From Ruminococcus sp. (GTDB lineage Bacteria; Bacillota; Clostridia; Oscillospirales; Ruminococcaceae): a DNA stretch of 64,000 nucleotides. The stretch lies in NCBI RefSeq assembly GCF_016287535.1, contig NZ_JAEFAJ010000006.1:34068-98067 (forward strand), in the 5' to 3' direction. Position 1 is the stretch's first letter, and each line of letters opens with the position of its first letter. This document shows positions 18,227 to 26,636 of this stretch, piece after piece. The notes beneath the pieces are model-generated. The model was not told where the DNA came from and searched no databases. It worked only from the letters and a program-made list of their open reading frames with translations. The position numbers and the translations under genes were made by a program.

Positions 18227-18292
18227 GCGGGACGTCGAGGACGCCGTCCCCTACATTGTTTTTTCGGAACGCCGAGGGCGGCGTTCCCTACA
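18227..18292. repeat. two tandem REP-like palindromic repeats
   Basis: Two related units (18227-18255 and 18264-18292) each form an imperfect hairpin of the type gggacgtcg…cgccgtccc and ggaacgccg…cggcgttcc, each followed by ctaca. They are preceded by a low-complexity aactct-type tract (18197-18225). A related unit lies at 14355. Confidence 0.6.
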
Positions 18293-18307
18293 GCAGAAAG
18301 GCAAACT

Positions 18308-19117
18308 ATGTCAAACATAATCGAGATAAACAATAACAGCACCGATGTGCTGCAAATATTCGCGCTGCTGTCCGAGCCGCAGCTGCTCCACTATTTCGAG
18401 CCTGAGCCGGGACTGTTCATTGCAGAAAGCCCCAAGGTCATAGAACGGGCTCTGAACGCAGGCTATGAGCCCTTTTCCCTTCTTATGGAGCATAAAGACA
18501 TCACAGGACAGATGAAGGAGCTCCTGCCGCGCTGCGGCGATGTGCCTGTTTATACTGCGGATTTCAACGAGTTGACCGCAGTGACCGGCTTCAAGCTTAT
18601 CCGCGGAGCGCTCTGCGCTTTCAGGCGTAAAACTGTTCCGACCGCGGAGGAGCTATGCAAAAGCGCACGGCGCATAGCGGTTCTGGAAAATGTGGTCAAT
18701 CCTACGAATATAGGCGCTATCTTCCGCTCCGCAGCTGCTCTCAACATGGACGCGGTACTGCTTACACCAGCCTGCTGTGACCCGCTGTACAGGCGTTCTT
18801 CAAGGGTAAGCATGGGAACGGTCTTTCAGGTGCCATGGACCTATCTTGCAGACGAACACGACTATCCGCAGCAGCTCCGTGATATGGGGTTCAGGACTGC
18901 TGCAATGGCTCTCAGCGACGATTCGATAAGTATAGATTCTCCTGAGCTTGCAGATATCGAAAAACTCGCAATAGTTCTCGGTACAGAGGGCGAGGGACTT
19001 GCTGACAAAACCGTCGCCGACTGCGATTACACCGTGAAAATACCGATGTCTCATGGCGTTGACTCGCTCAATGTCGCAGCCGCAAGCGCAGTTGCCTTCT
19101 GGCAGCTGGGCAGATAA
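18308..19117 (+). CDS. SPOUT-family RNA 2'-O-methyltransferase (TrmH-like)
   Basis: A 269-residue methyltransferase of the TrmH/SpoU family. Motif 1 (NPTNIGAIFRSAAAL, about residue 128), motif 2 (VLGTEGEGL, about 219) and motif 3 (IPMSHGVDSLNVAAASAVAFW, near the C-terminus) are complete, so the deep trefoil knot and SAM site should form. It adds a methyl group to the 2'-OH of a tRNA or rRNA nucleotide; which position cannot be told. An N-terminal domain of about 105 residues resembles the SpoU substrate-binding domain. The ribosome binding site is modest (gaaagg). Confidence 0.88.
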   Translation: MSNIIEINNNSTDVLQIFALLSEPQLLHYFEPEPGLFIAESPKVIERALNAGYEPFSLLMEHKDITGQMKELLPRCGDVPVYTADFNELTAVTGFKLIRGALCAFRRKTVPTAEELCKSARRIAVLENVVNPTNIGAIFRSAAALNMDAVLLTPACCDPLYRRSSRVSMGTVFQVPWTYLADEHDYPQQLRDMGFRTAAMALSDDSISIDSPELADIEKLAIVLGTEGEGLADKTVADCDYTVKIPMSHGVDSLNVAAASAVAFWQLGR

Positions 19118-19168
19118 CATGGTCATAGCTCTTAGGAGTATGAATATATAATGATATGGGGAAAATAT

Positions 19169-19645
19169 ATGAAACTATATTTCAAGCAAAAGGTTTTTAC
19201 ACTCAAACAGCGCTCAAACATCTTTGATAGGGCAGGCAATGTATTATTTACAGCCGAGGCGGAGATCATCTCTCTCGGCAGGAAAATGCATATTTATGAC
19301 GATATGAACAACGAAGTAGCATTCGTGCAGCAGAGACTGCTCAGGCTTCTGCCAAGATTTTCCGTATATACCGGCGGACAGCATATAGCCGATATAGTCA
19401 AGGAGTTCACTTTGCTGAAGCCACGCTATTATATAGAAGGGCTCGACTGGCAGATAAATGGTGACTTTTTCGCTCATGACTACAGCATATCAAGCCTCAA
19501 TCAGCACATTGCCTCGATACACAAGCGCTGGATGAGCTGGGGCGACAGCTATGAGATAGACATCGCAGACGGACAGGATATAATTATGGTACTTGCTGTA
19601 ATAATAGCTATAGACTGTGTTATCGACCAGTCTCAGAACAGCTGA
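19169..19645 (+). CDS. LURP-one-related (tubby-like) protein
   Basis: A 158-residue protein that begins MKLYFKQKVFTLKQRSNIFD, as members of the LURP-one-related family do (PF04525). It is beta-rich, with an LGRKMHIYD segment and a final hydrophobic helix (IIMVLAVIIAIDCVID) that packs inside the barrel. I chose ATG 19169 (ggggaa upstream) over ATG 19151, which would add seven unconserved residues. Bacterial members have no established function, though a nucleic-acid or phospholipid role has been suggested for the fold. It is followed by the oxidoreductase gene. Confidence 0.72.
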   Translation: MKLYFKQKVFTLKQRSNIFDRAGNVLFTAEAEIISLGRKMHIYDDMNNEVAFVQQRLLRLLPRFSVYTGGQHIADIVKEFTLLKPRYYIEGLDWQINGDFFAHDYSISSLNQHIASIHKRWMSWGDSYEIDIADGQDIIMVLAVIIAIDCVIDQSQNS

Positions 19646-19664
19646 TGCTGAAAGGAGTATAACA

Positions 19665-20645
19665 ATGAAAAAGTACAAATGGGGAGTTATAGGTACAGGC
19701 AAGATCGCTCACACTTTTGCGACCGCACTGAAGCACTGTGAAAATGCGGAGCTGTGCGCCGCTGCTTCAAGGACTGATGAAAAAGCAAAGCAATTCGCCG
19801 AGGAGTTCGGCTTCTCCGAATACTATGGCAGCTACAGGGAATTTGCGGAAAAAAGCGACGCGGAGATAGTGTATATAGCTACTCCTATGGCTTCGCATTT
19901 CGACGACGCATGGCTCTGCCTTGAAAACGGAAAAAATGTGCTGTGCGAAAAGTCCCTCACTCTCAATACCGCTCAGACAGAAAAACTCCTTGGATTTGCA
20001 AAGGAAAAAGGGCTTTTCTTCATGGAAGCCATGTGGATGAAATGCCGTCCCGTATACAAAAAAATGAAAGAGTGGATAGCTTCCGGCGCTATTGGTGATA
20101 TCGAATATATCAAGGCTGATTTCAGCAACTTTATCCCTTACGACGAGAACGACAGGCTATTCCGCGCAGACTGCGGCGGCGGCTGTCTCCTCGACCTGGG
20201 TATATACCCTATAACACTTACTCACGACCTTCTCGGTATGCCTGATGAGATAATCAGTTCCGCACATATGATGTACGGGATAGATATGAGCAACTCTATC
20301 CTTTTCCGCTACAAAAACGGTGCTTTCTCATCAATGGAAAACGGTTTCGAGATACAGCTCCGGAATAATGCAATAATATCAGGTACAAAGGGCTTTATCA
20401 CTCTCGGCAACTGGTTCCACTGCACTGATGAGGGTATACTCTATGACAGAAACGGAAAAGAGGTCGAGCGGTATGTCCGCAAGGACGATATCAACGGCTA
20501 TGAATATGAAATAGCCGAGGTACACAGCTGCCTTGAAGTCGGACTAACCGAAAGTCCACTCGTTCCTCACAGCGATACTATTGCAGTTATGAAACTCATG
20601 GACGAGTGCCGCGCACAGTGGGGTATGAGATTCCCGAATGAATAA
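19665..20645 (+). CDS. Gfo/Idh/MocA family NAD(P)-dependent oxidoreductase
   Basis: A 326-residue dehydrogenase. The Rossmann motif GTGKIAHTF (residues 9-17) binds NAD(P), and the family's catalytic segment is CEKSLTLN (about residue 93). The C-terminal beta-sheet domain has DLGIYP. Members reduce or oxidise sugars, inositols or trans-1,2-dihydrobenzene-diols; the WMKCRPVY segment resembles dihydrodiol dehydrogenase-like proteins. Starting at ATG 19665 (aaggagtataaca upstream) drops 16 unconserved residues that overlap the previous gene. A bidirectional terminator follows. Confidence 0.85.
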   Translation: MKKYKWGVIGTGKIAHTFATALKHCENAELCAAASRTDEKAKQFAEEFGFSEYYGSYREFAEKSDAEIVYIATPMASHFDDAWLCLENGKNVLCEKSLTLNTAQTEKLLGFAKEKGLFFMEAMWMKCRPVYKKMKEWIASGAIGDIEYIKADFSNFIPYDENDRLFRADCGGGCLLDLGIYPITLTHDLLGMPDEIISSAHMMYGIDMSNSILFRYKNGAFSSMENGFEIQLRNNAIISGTKGFITLGNWFHCTDEGILYDRNGKEVERYVRKDDINGYEYEIAEVHSCLEVGLTESPLVPHSDTIAVMKLMDECRAQWGMRFPNE

Positions 20646-20646
20646 T

Positions 20647-20675
20647 AAAAGGAGCACTTATGTGCTCCTTTTTTC
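20647..20675. terminator. bidirectional terminator
   Basis: The 11-bp stem aaaaggagcac / gtgctcctttt with T runs separates the convergent oxidoreductase and upp genes. Confidence 0.85.
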
Positions 20676-21305
20676 TTATTTTGTACCGAAAATACGGTCT
20701 CCTGCGTCGCCTACGCCGGGAACGATATACTTGTCCTCATTGAGCTTCTCGTCCATAACTCCTGCGTATATCTCTACGTCAGGATGTGCGGTCTGGACTG
20801 CCTTTACGCCCTCCGGAGAGCATATAATACACATGAACTTTATGTGCTTTACGCCCAGATCCTTCAGTTCAGTGATAGCCGCAACCGCTGAATTACCGGT
20901 CGCAAGCATAGGGTCAACTATTATAGCGTCACGCTCATGGATATCGTCAGGCATTTTTGCGTAATATTTCACAGGCTCCTTTGTGACGGGGTCACGGAAA
21001 AGTCCGATATGTCCAATCTTTGCGGCAGGTACAAGAGTTGTGACACCCTCAACCATGCCAAGTCCCGCACGAAGTATAGGTATGAAAGCAAGCTTTCTGC
21101 CTGATATTATCTTTGTCTTTGCTACAGCGAGAGGAGTTTCGAGCTCTATCTCCTTCAGGGGAAGGTCTCTTGTAGCCTCATAGCATATAAACATAGCTAT
21201 TTCGGATACAAGCTCGCGGAACTCCTTTGTACCTGTGTTCTTGTCTCTCAGTAATGAGATCTTGTGCTGTACAAGCGGATGATCGATTATGTGCAGCTCT
21301 GCCAT
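20676..21305 (-). CDS. upp: Uracil phosphoribosyltransferase
   Basis: Upp converts uracil and PRPP to UMP in pyrimidine salvage. The PRPP-binding loop is [10 protein letters not shown] (about residues 130-139), and the protein has the family's RAGLGM and GHIGLFRDP segments. At 209 residues it is full length. It is the last gene of a minus-strand cluster, 16 bp after rpiB, an arrangement (rpiB-upp) also seen in other Firmicutes. Confidence 0.95.
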   Translation of the reverse strand: MAELHIIDHPLVQHKISLLRDKNTGTKEFRELVSEIAMFICYEATRDLPLKEIELETPLAVAKTKIISGRKLAFIPILRAGLGMVEGVTTLVPAAKIGHIGLFRDPVTKEPVKYYAKMPDDIHERDAIIVDPMLATGNSAVAAITELKDLGVKHIKFMCIICSPEGVKAVQTAHPDVEIYAGVMDEKLNEDKYIVPGVGDAGDRIFGTK

Positions 21306-21321
21306 ATTTTAACAGCCCCTT

Positions 21322-21759
21322 TCAGTTTTTGGCTTCTATCGCCGATATAAGGTCGATACGCCTCTGATGGCGTCCACCCTCGAATTCAGTGGTAAGGAAT
21401 ATCTCGGCAAGCTCGCAGGCAAGTCCTGAACCGAGAGTTCTCGCGCCCATGCACATTACGTTTGCATTGTTGTGCATACGTGTGAAACGTGTTGAGAAGG
21501 AATCGGAGCAGAGCGCAGCGCGTATGCCCTTGAACTTGTTTGCAGCTATGGACATACCTATACCTGTTCCGCAAATGAGTATGCCCTTTTCACAGTTCCC
21601 CGCAAGCACCTCTTTGCAGAGCTTTTCCGCCATATCAGGGTAATCGCAGGGCTCACCGTTAGTACCGAGATCCTTCATCTCAAAGCCCTTTTCGGTGAGG
21701 TAATCTCTGACCGTATTTTTCATTTCCACAGCAGCGTGGTCACAGCCTATTGCTATCAT
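21322..21759 (-). CDS. rpiB: Ribose 5-phosphate isomerase B
   Basis: A 145-residue RpiB/LacAB family isomerase that interconverts ribose 5-phosphate and ribulose 5-phosphate in the pentose phosphate pathway. The N-terminus MIAIGCDHAAVEMK, the CGTGIGMSIAANK loop with the active-site cysteine, and RMHNNANVMCMGAR are all conserved. I placed the start at 21759 because ggagatg sits at the right distance; an ATG five codons earlier has no such site. The enzyme would connect xylose-derived pentose phosphate to nucleotide synthesis. Confidence 0.93.
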   Translation of the reverse strand: MIAIGCDHAAVEMKNTVRDYLTEKGFEMKDLGTNGEPCDYPDMAEKLCKEVLAGNCEKGILICGTGIGMSIAANKFKGIRAALCSDSFSTRFTRMHNNANVMCMGARTLGSGLACELAEIFLTTEFEGGRHQRRIDLISAIEAKN

Positions 21760-21775
21760 ATTAAACATCTCCATA

Positions 21776-22471
21776 TTATAACTTTTTATTATCTAAGTCC
21801 TTTTCAGCTTTTACCTTCTGTAAATAGGATACTTCAAGCTGTCCGGGCTCTGAAAGCTTTTTTGAAATACCTGCAAGACATACTCCAGCAGCGCTCTGCA
21901 GCCGTCCCTGAGGCGGTGCTATGATAAACGCCGGCGATGCATATGTATTGTAGAAATCTGCAGCTCCGTCGCCGCAGAGCATAGCCTCCTTCACATTCAA
22001 AGCAAGGAACTCCGCAAGCTCGTCCTGTGAGATTATCTGCTCCTCAGTCACCTGCTCTACGCAGTAGCCGTCGCTTTTATAGGTGCAGGTATAGACAAGC
22101 TCGCCTCTTGCCTTCATAATTGCGCATATATGTCCCTTATAGGCAAGGTTGTTGCAGGCAAGTCCGAGAAGCGTTGATACTCCGCAGCATTTTACGCCCA
22201 GTCCGAAGCTGAGAGCCTTTACTGCCGCAACTCCGATACGTAGTCCCGTATATGATCCGGGACCGTTCGCTGCAGCAATGCCGCCAAGGTCGGAAAGCTC
22301 CTTCCCTGCCTGTGCCATTACGTCCTTTACCATGGGCATTATGACCTGTGAATGTGTTTTCTGTGTATAAACGGTACTCTGAGCCAAGAACAGCTCCTTA
22401 TCCGAGTCAAAAAGCGCTGCGGACGCGGTCTTACCTGATGTATCAATCCCAAGCAGCAGCAAATCTTCCAC
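21776..22471 (-). CDS. tsaB: tRNA threonylcarbamoyladenosine biosynthesis protein TsaB
   Basis: TsaB works with TsaD and TsaE to put threonylcarbamoyl on adenosine 37 of ANN-reading tRNAs. The ASKHA fold is shown by LGIDTSGKTASAALFD at the start and the family's GPGSYTGLRIGV motif (about residues 69-80). The length (231) is typical. It overlaps the upstream tsaE gene by 29 bp. tsaD is not in this window. Confidence 0.92.
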   Translation of the reverse strand: MEDLLLLGIDTSGKTASAALFDSDKELFLAQSTVYTQKTHSQVIMPMVKDVMAQAGKELSDLGGIAAANGPGSYTGLRIGVAAVKALSFGLGVKCCGVSTLLGLACNNLAYKGHICAIMKARGELVYTCTYKSDGYCVEQVTEEQIISQDELAEFLALNVKEAMLCGDGAADFYNTYASPAFIIAPPQGRLQSAAGVCLAGISKKLSEPGQLEVSYLQKVKAEKDLDNKKL

Positions 22472-22883
22472 CGTCCTCGATAATTATTTCCCTGTCGTTT
22501 TCTCCCACACTGTTTATTGTGACATAGATGGTATCATCAGGGAGAAACTCCGCGATATTCTCCGACCACTCCACGGCTGCCACATTATCCTCGAAGGGAT
22601 AGTCGTAAAAGCCCGTGGATTCAAGGTCTTCCTCAGAATTTATGCGGTACATATCAAAATGGTAAAGAGTCAGCTTATCTCCGCGGTACTCATTCACAAG
22701 AGCAAATGTAGGAGAGGTAACGCTGTCGCCAAGTCCCATGCCAATGGCAATGCCTCTTGTAAATGTAGTCTTCCCTGCGCCGAGACCGCCCTTATATGCG
22801 ATCATATCTCCGGCTCTGAGGAATCTGCCAAGCTTTTCCGCAGCCCTGATAGTCTCCGCGGGAGAATGTGTGATTATCTTCAT
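22443..22883 (-). CDS. tsaE: tRNA threonylcarbamoyladenosine biosynthesis ATPase TsaE
   Basis: A 146-residue P-loop ATPase. The Walker A motif is GGLGAGKTTFTRG (about residues 34-46) and SPTFALVNEY plus YHFDMYR are the TsaE signatures. It regulates the TsaB-TsaD complex in t6A synthesis. It starts 6 bp after fhs and overlaps tsaB, so the three genes form one operon. Confidence 0.93.
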   Translation of the reverse strand: MKIITHSPAETIRAAEKLGRFLRAGDMIAYKGGLGAGKTTFTRGIAIGMGLGDSVTSPTFALVNEYRGDKLTLYHFDMYRINSEEDLESTGFYDYPFEDNVAAVEWSENIAEFLPDDTIYVTINSVGENDREIIIEDGGRFAAAWD

Positions 22884-22889
22884 ACCTTA

Positions 22890-24563
22890 TCAGAACAGTC
22901 CCGTGATGTTTCCGTTTCCGTCGCAGTCTATATTAAGAGCTGCCGGTGCCTTGGGAAGACCGGGCATTGTAAGGATATCGCCTGTATATATTACAACGAA
23001 GCCTGCGCCGGCGGACAGCCTTGCGTCACGTACAGTAATTTTGAAATTCTTCGGTTTTCCGAGAAGAGCCGGATTATCAGAAAGTGAATACTGAGTCTTT
23101 GCGACGCAGATAGGCAGATCCCAGAAGCCGATATTCTCGATCTCCTTGACAGCCTTTTCAGCCTGTGCCGTGAAAGTAACACCTTCCGCACGGTATATCT
23201 CCTTTGCTATCTTTTCCACCTTGTCCTTTATAGTAGCGTGGGTATCGTAAAGGGGCTTGAACTCATTTTCTCCGCAGAGATCAATAGTCTCGCATACCTT
23301 CTTTGCAAGATCAGTTCCGCCTTCGCTGCCCTTTGCGAACACCTCGCACATAGAGACCTCAACGCCCATATCAGAGCAGAAATTCTCGACGAACTTCACT
23401 TCCTCGTCGGTATCAGTTGCAAATCTGTTGATAGCAACAACAACCGGAACATGATATTTATGCATATTCTCGATATGCGTCCTGAGGTTCTCGATACCCT
23501 TTTCAAGAGCCCACATATTCTCCTTTGCGAGATCCTGTTTCTGAACGCCTCCGTTATACTTCAGAGCCTTTATTGTCGCAACAAGAACAACACATGAAGG
23601 AGCAAGTCCGCCGACACGGCACTTTATATCAAGGAACTTTTCAGCGCCGAGATCGGAACCGAATCCAGCCTCTGTAACTACATAGTCACCGAGCTTTAGC
23701 GCAAGCTTTGTAGCTCTGAGGGAATTGCAGCCGTGAGCGATATTTGCAAAGGGACCGCCATGTATAAAAGCAGGAGTATTCTCTAATGTCTGTACAAGAT
23801 TAGGCTTGAGAGCGTCTTTGAGGAGAGCGGTCATAGCGCCTGTGCATCCGAGATCCTTTGCATATACAGGCTCTCCGCTGAGGTTATAGGCTACAAGGAT
23901 ATTTCCGAGCCTCTCCTTCAGGTCGGATATATCAGAAGCAAGGCAGAGTATAGCCATTACCTCAGAAGCAACGGTGATATTGAAGCCGTCCTCACGTGGT
24001 ACACCGTTAGCTCTGCCGCCGAGACCGATAAGGATATTTCTCAGGGCACGGTCGTTCATATCCATACAGCGCTTGAACATGATACGGCGCTGGTCTATAT
24101 TCAGCTGATTTCCCTGCTGCAGATGATTGTCGATCATAGCGCAGAGAAGATTGTTCGCAGCTGTGATAGCGTGCATATCTCCTGTAAAGTGGAGATTTAT
24201 ATCCTCCATCGGAACTACCTGTGCGTAACCGCCGCCGGCAGCTCCGCCCTTCATGCCGAAAACCGGTCCGAGTGAGGGCTCACGGAGAGCAAGTACGGAT
24301 TTTTTTCCTATCCTGCGAAGTGCGTCGGAAAGACCAACGCTTATTGTAGTTTTTCCCTCTCCTGCGGGAGTAGGGTTTATGGCTGTAACCAGTATAAGCT
24401 TGCCGTCTTCCTTATCAGCAAGATTTGAAAAGATTTTTTCTGACAGCTTGGCTTTATAATGTCCATAAGGTTCTATGTCTTCATCGGCTATCCCAAGACC
24501 TGCAGCGATCTCTGAGATACGCTTCATATTCGCGCTCTGAGCGATTTCGATATCTGATAACAT
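22890..24563 (-). CDS. fhs: Formate-tetrahydrofolate ligase
   Basis: This enzyme activates formate with ATP to give 10-formyl-tetrahydrofolate for purine, methionyl-tRNA and C1 metabolism. The nucleotide-binding loop TPAGEGKTT (about residues 66-74), the [17 protein letters not shown] segment and [13 protein letters not shown] are all intact. At 557 residues it is full length. It is the first gene of a minus-strand operon with a consensus promoter. Ribosome binding site ggagga. Confidence 0.96.
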   Translation of the reverse strand: MLSDIEIAQSANMKRISEIAAGLGIADEDIEPYGHYKAKLSEKIFSNLADKEDGKLILVTAINPTPAGEGKTTISVGLSDALRRIGKKSVLALREPSLGPVFGMKGGAAGGGYAQVVPMEDINLHFTGDMHAITAANNLLCAMIDNHLQQGNQLNIDQRRIMFKRCMDMNDRALRNILIGLGGRANGVPREDGFNITVASEVMAILCLASDISDLKERLGNILVAYNLSGEPVYAKDLGCTGAMTALLKDALKPNLVQTLENTPAFIHGGPFANIAHGCNSLRATKLALKLGDYVVTEAGFGSDLGAEKFLDIKCRVGGLAPSCVVLVATIKALKYNGGVQKQDLAKENMWALEKGIENLRTHIENMHKYHVPVVVAINRFATDTDEEVKFVENFCSDMGVEVSMCEVFAKGSEGGTDLAKKVCETIDLCGENEFKPLYDTHATIKDKVEKIAKEIYRAEGVTFTAQAEKAVKEIENIGFWDLPICVAKTQYSLSDNPALLGKPKNFKITVRDARLSAGAGFVVIYTGDILTMPGLPKAPAALNIDCDGNGNITGLF

Positions 24564-24598
24564 ATAAGGGTCCTCCGTATCAGTGTATTAATAAGAAT

Positions 24599-24627
24599 AT
24601 TATACCACATTTTTTCTGATAATGCAA
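24599..24627 (-). promoter_or_regulatory. sigma-A promoter of fhs operon
   Basis: Read on the minus strand: ttgcat, 17-bp spacer, tataat, with a tgtgg extension before the -10. Confidence 0.75.
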
Positions 24628-24663
24628 GTTCCGGAACAAAATATTAAAACCACAATAACAAAG

Positions 24664-24690
24664 AAGGCTGCACGTTTTCAGTGCAGCCTT
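24664..24690 (-). terminator. terminator of sugar ABC operon
   Basis: The 10-bp stem aaggctgcac / gtgcagcctt lies just after the last permease gene. On the minus strand the tail is ctttgtt, so it is only moderately T-rich. Confidence 0.6.
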
Positions 24691-24733
24691 CAATGATTTA
24701 AGAAAGAAAATGTGATAACTTCGAGAATACAAA

Positions 24734-25585
24734 TTAACCCTTTACACCGCCAAGTGCAACACCTTCGATGATATACTTGGACAGACAGAAGTATGCGATA
24801 AGGATCGGAACTACTGTAAGGAACAGTCCGAGATAAACTGTACCGTACTCTGTCTTGTACGAGTCACCTTTAAGAAGTGAAACCATCTGAGGCATTGTGT
24901 ACTTTTCCATTTTAGTAATGAGAACCTGAGGCATAAACAGCGAGTTCCAGCTGGTAACGAAGGCGAATATTGCCTGTGTAGCCATAGCTGGCTTCATCAT
25001 AGGCAGAACGATCTGGTTAAAGATCCTGAATTCACCTGCACCGTCAATTCTTGCCGACTGGAGGATCTCCATCGGAAGAGACGGTATCATATATTGCCTC
25101 ATAAAGAATACGACTGTTGGTGCGGCTATTGCGGGAAGTATAAGAGGGAAGTAAGTATTTGTCCAGTGTATCTTATACATCATATGATAGAAACCGATAC
25201 TGGATACCTGTGCAGGTATCATAAGTATAGCCATAATGAATGTAAAGAATGGTTTTCTTAATTTCCAGTCATATGCAACAAGTGCAAAAGCTGTCATTGT
25301 TGAGAAATAAACAGTCAGTGCCGTTGTACAAACTGAGATAAATAATGAATGTTCAAAACCCTTAAAAGGATTGAAGTCCTTACCATTGAGGTAACTCCAG
25401 TTTATTCTGAGGTTTGAACCCGGAATAAGTGATAGAGCGTGATGCTGAATCTCTCCTGAACTTCTTGTTGAGTTGATTATCATAATAACAAAAGGGAACA
25501 GACTGAGTACAGCAAGGAGAATACAAACCGTATAGGCAACTATCCTGAAAGCATAGGTACCCGGCTTTTTATTTACCACTGCCAC
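24734..25585 (-). CDS. Carbohydrate ABC transporter permease (MalG type)
   Basis: A 283-residue inner-membrane permease with six predicted helices. The cytoplasmic EAA loop is SARIDGAGEFRIFNQIVLP (about residues 185-203), which docks the ATPase. It ends in the family's GGVKG. It overlaps the companion permease gene by 13 bp. The pair with a lipoprotein receptor forms a CUT1 sugar importer. No ATPase gene is present, so a shared MsmK-like ATPase encoded elsewhere is likely. The location next to xylA and a GH3 gene suggests xylo-oligosaccharide uptake (inference). Confidence 0.9.
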   Translation of the reverse strand: MAVVNKKPGTYAFRIVAYTVCILLAVLSLFPFVIMIINSTRSSGEIQHHALSLIPGSNLRINWSYLNGKDFNPFKGFEHSLFISVCTTALTVYFSTMTAFALVAYDWKLRKPFFTFIMAILMIPAQVSSIGFYHMMYKIHWTNTYFPLILPAIAAPTVVFFMRQYMIPSLPMEILQSARIDGAGEFRIFNQIVLPMMKPAMATQAIFAFVTSWNSLFMPQVLITKMEKYTMPQMVSLLKGDSYKTEYGTVYLGLFLTVVPILIAYFCLSKYIIEGVALGGVKG

Positions 25586-26568
25586 TGGTTTACTCCTCCT
25601 TTCATAGCTCTTTTAGCTTCCTTCTTTGCTTTTTTAACTTCCTTATCGATCTTGATCTGATCCTTATCACGCATGATAAAGAAGAGAATAGCTGACAATA
25701 CTGCTATCAGCAGCCACATCAGCATACTTGCAGCTGATGCTCTGTTGTACAGATATCCAACCTCAAACGCCTGATTATAGATAAATACAGCCGTCGTAAG
25801 CGTCGCTCGGTCAGGACCGCCGCCATTGTTGAACAGGAACGGGATATCGAACATATTGAGACCGCCGACAAGGCTGGTAACCAATGTGTAAAGCAATACA
25901 GTCTTTAAGTTTGGTATAGTGATTCGGAAGAAGGTCTGAACACCATTCGCACCGTCGATCTGAGCCGCTTCATAGATATCAGGGCTTATACCAAGTACAC
26001 CTGAAATAAGAACGATCATTGTATTTCCGTACCATATCCAGAACTGGATAAACGCAACAATCAGCTTTGATGCTGTTTTGTTTACAAGGAAATAGAATGG
26101 TTCTTTAAGTAATCCCGTAGACTGAAGAATATCATTGACCGGTCCTACAGGATACTGGAAGAAAGTCCTGAAGAGGATCGCAACTGTTGCAGCTGTAATG
26201 ATGTTCGGCATATAGAAAACGACTTTAAAGAATCCTTTTCCTTTTATCTCATTTGTGTGTGAAGTAAACCACGCAGTAAGGAGAAGGGCAAGGGATATCT
26301 GAGGGATAAAGTTAATGATCCATATAACAACGGTATTCTTCAGGGAGATCCTGAATGATTCATTTTTGAGGATCATTTTGTAATTATCCAGAGGATGATC
26401 AAGGAAATGGAAATTGTCCAGACCTGTGGCACCCTTACAGTCGGTAAAACCGAGGATAGCTGTATATATAGTGGGATACAGCGTAAAAATCAAAAAAGCA
26501 ACAACAAAAGGAATACTGAATAGATATCCATATTTTGAATAACTAATACCCTTGAGCTTCGTTTTCAA
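25573..26568 (-). CDS. Carbohydrate ABC transporter permease (MalF type)
   Basis: A 331-residue permease with six predicted helices and the EAA motif YEAAQIDGANGVQTFFRITIP. It begins with a basic cytoplasmic tail. A highly charged C-terminal stretch (KIDKEVKKAKKEAKRAMKG) follows the last helix. It is the partner of the MalG-type permease and lies 68 bp after the receptor gene, separated from it by a strong hairpin. Ribosome binding site aaggaggc. Confidence 0.9.
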   Translation of the reverse strand: MKTKLKGISYSKYGYLFSIPFVVAFLIFTLYPTIYTAILGFTDCKGATGLDNFHFLDHPLDNYKMILKNESFRISLKNTVVIWIINFIPQISLALLLTAWFTSHTNEIKGKGFFKVVFYMPNIITAATVAILFRTFFQYPVGPVNDILQSTGLLKEPFYFLVNKTASKLIVAFIQFWIWYGNTMIVLISGVLGISPDIYEAAQIDGANGVQTFFRITIPNLKTVLLYTLVTSLVGGLNMFDIPFLFNNGGGPDRATLTTAVFIYNQAFEVGYLYNRASAASMLMWLLIAVLSAILFFIMRDKDQIKIDKEVKKAKKEAKRAMKGGVNQWQW

Positions 26569-26599
26569 AGCCGTAAGCCTCCTTTATTTTTTGAAGAGG

Positions 26600-26625
26600 G
26601 CTGTACCGCAGAATTGCGGTACAGC
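26600..26625 (-). promoter_or_regulatory. intercistronic hairpin after sugar-binding protein gene
   Basis: A perfect 11-bp stem (gctgtaccgca / tgcggtacagc) with a 4-nt loop lies between the receptor and permease genes. On the coding strand it has no T run, so it is probably not a full terminator; such hairpins protect the upstream mRNA and raise receptor levels over permease levels. Confidence 0.6.
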
Positions 26626-26636
26626 TCCTAAGAAAA

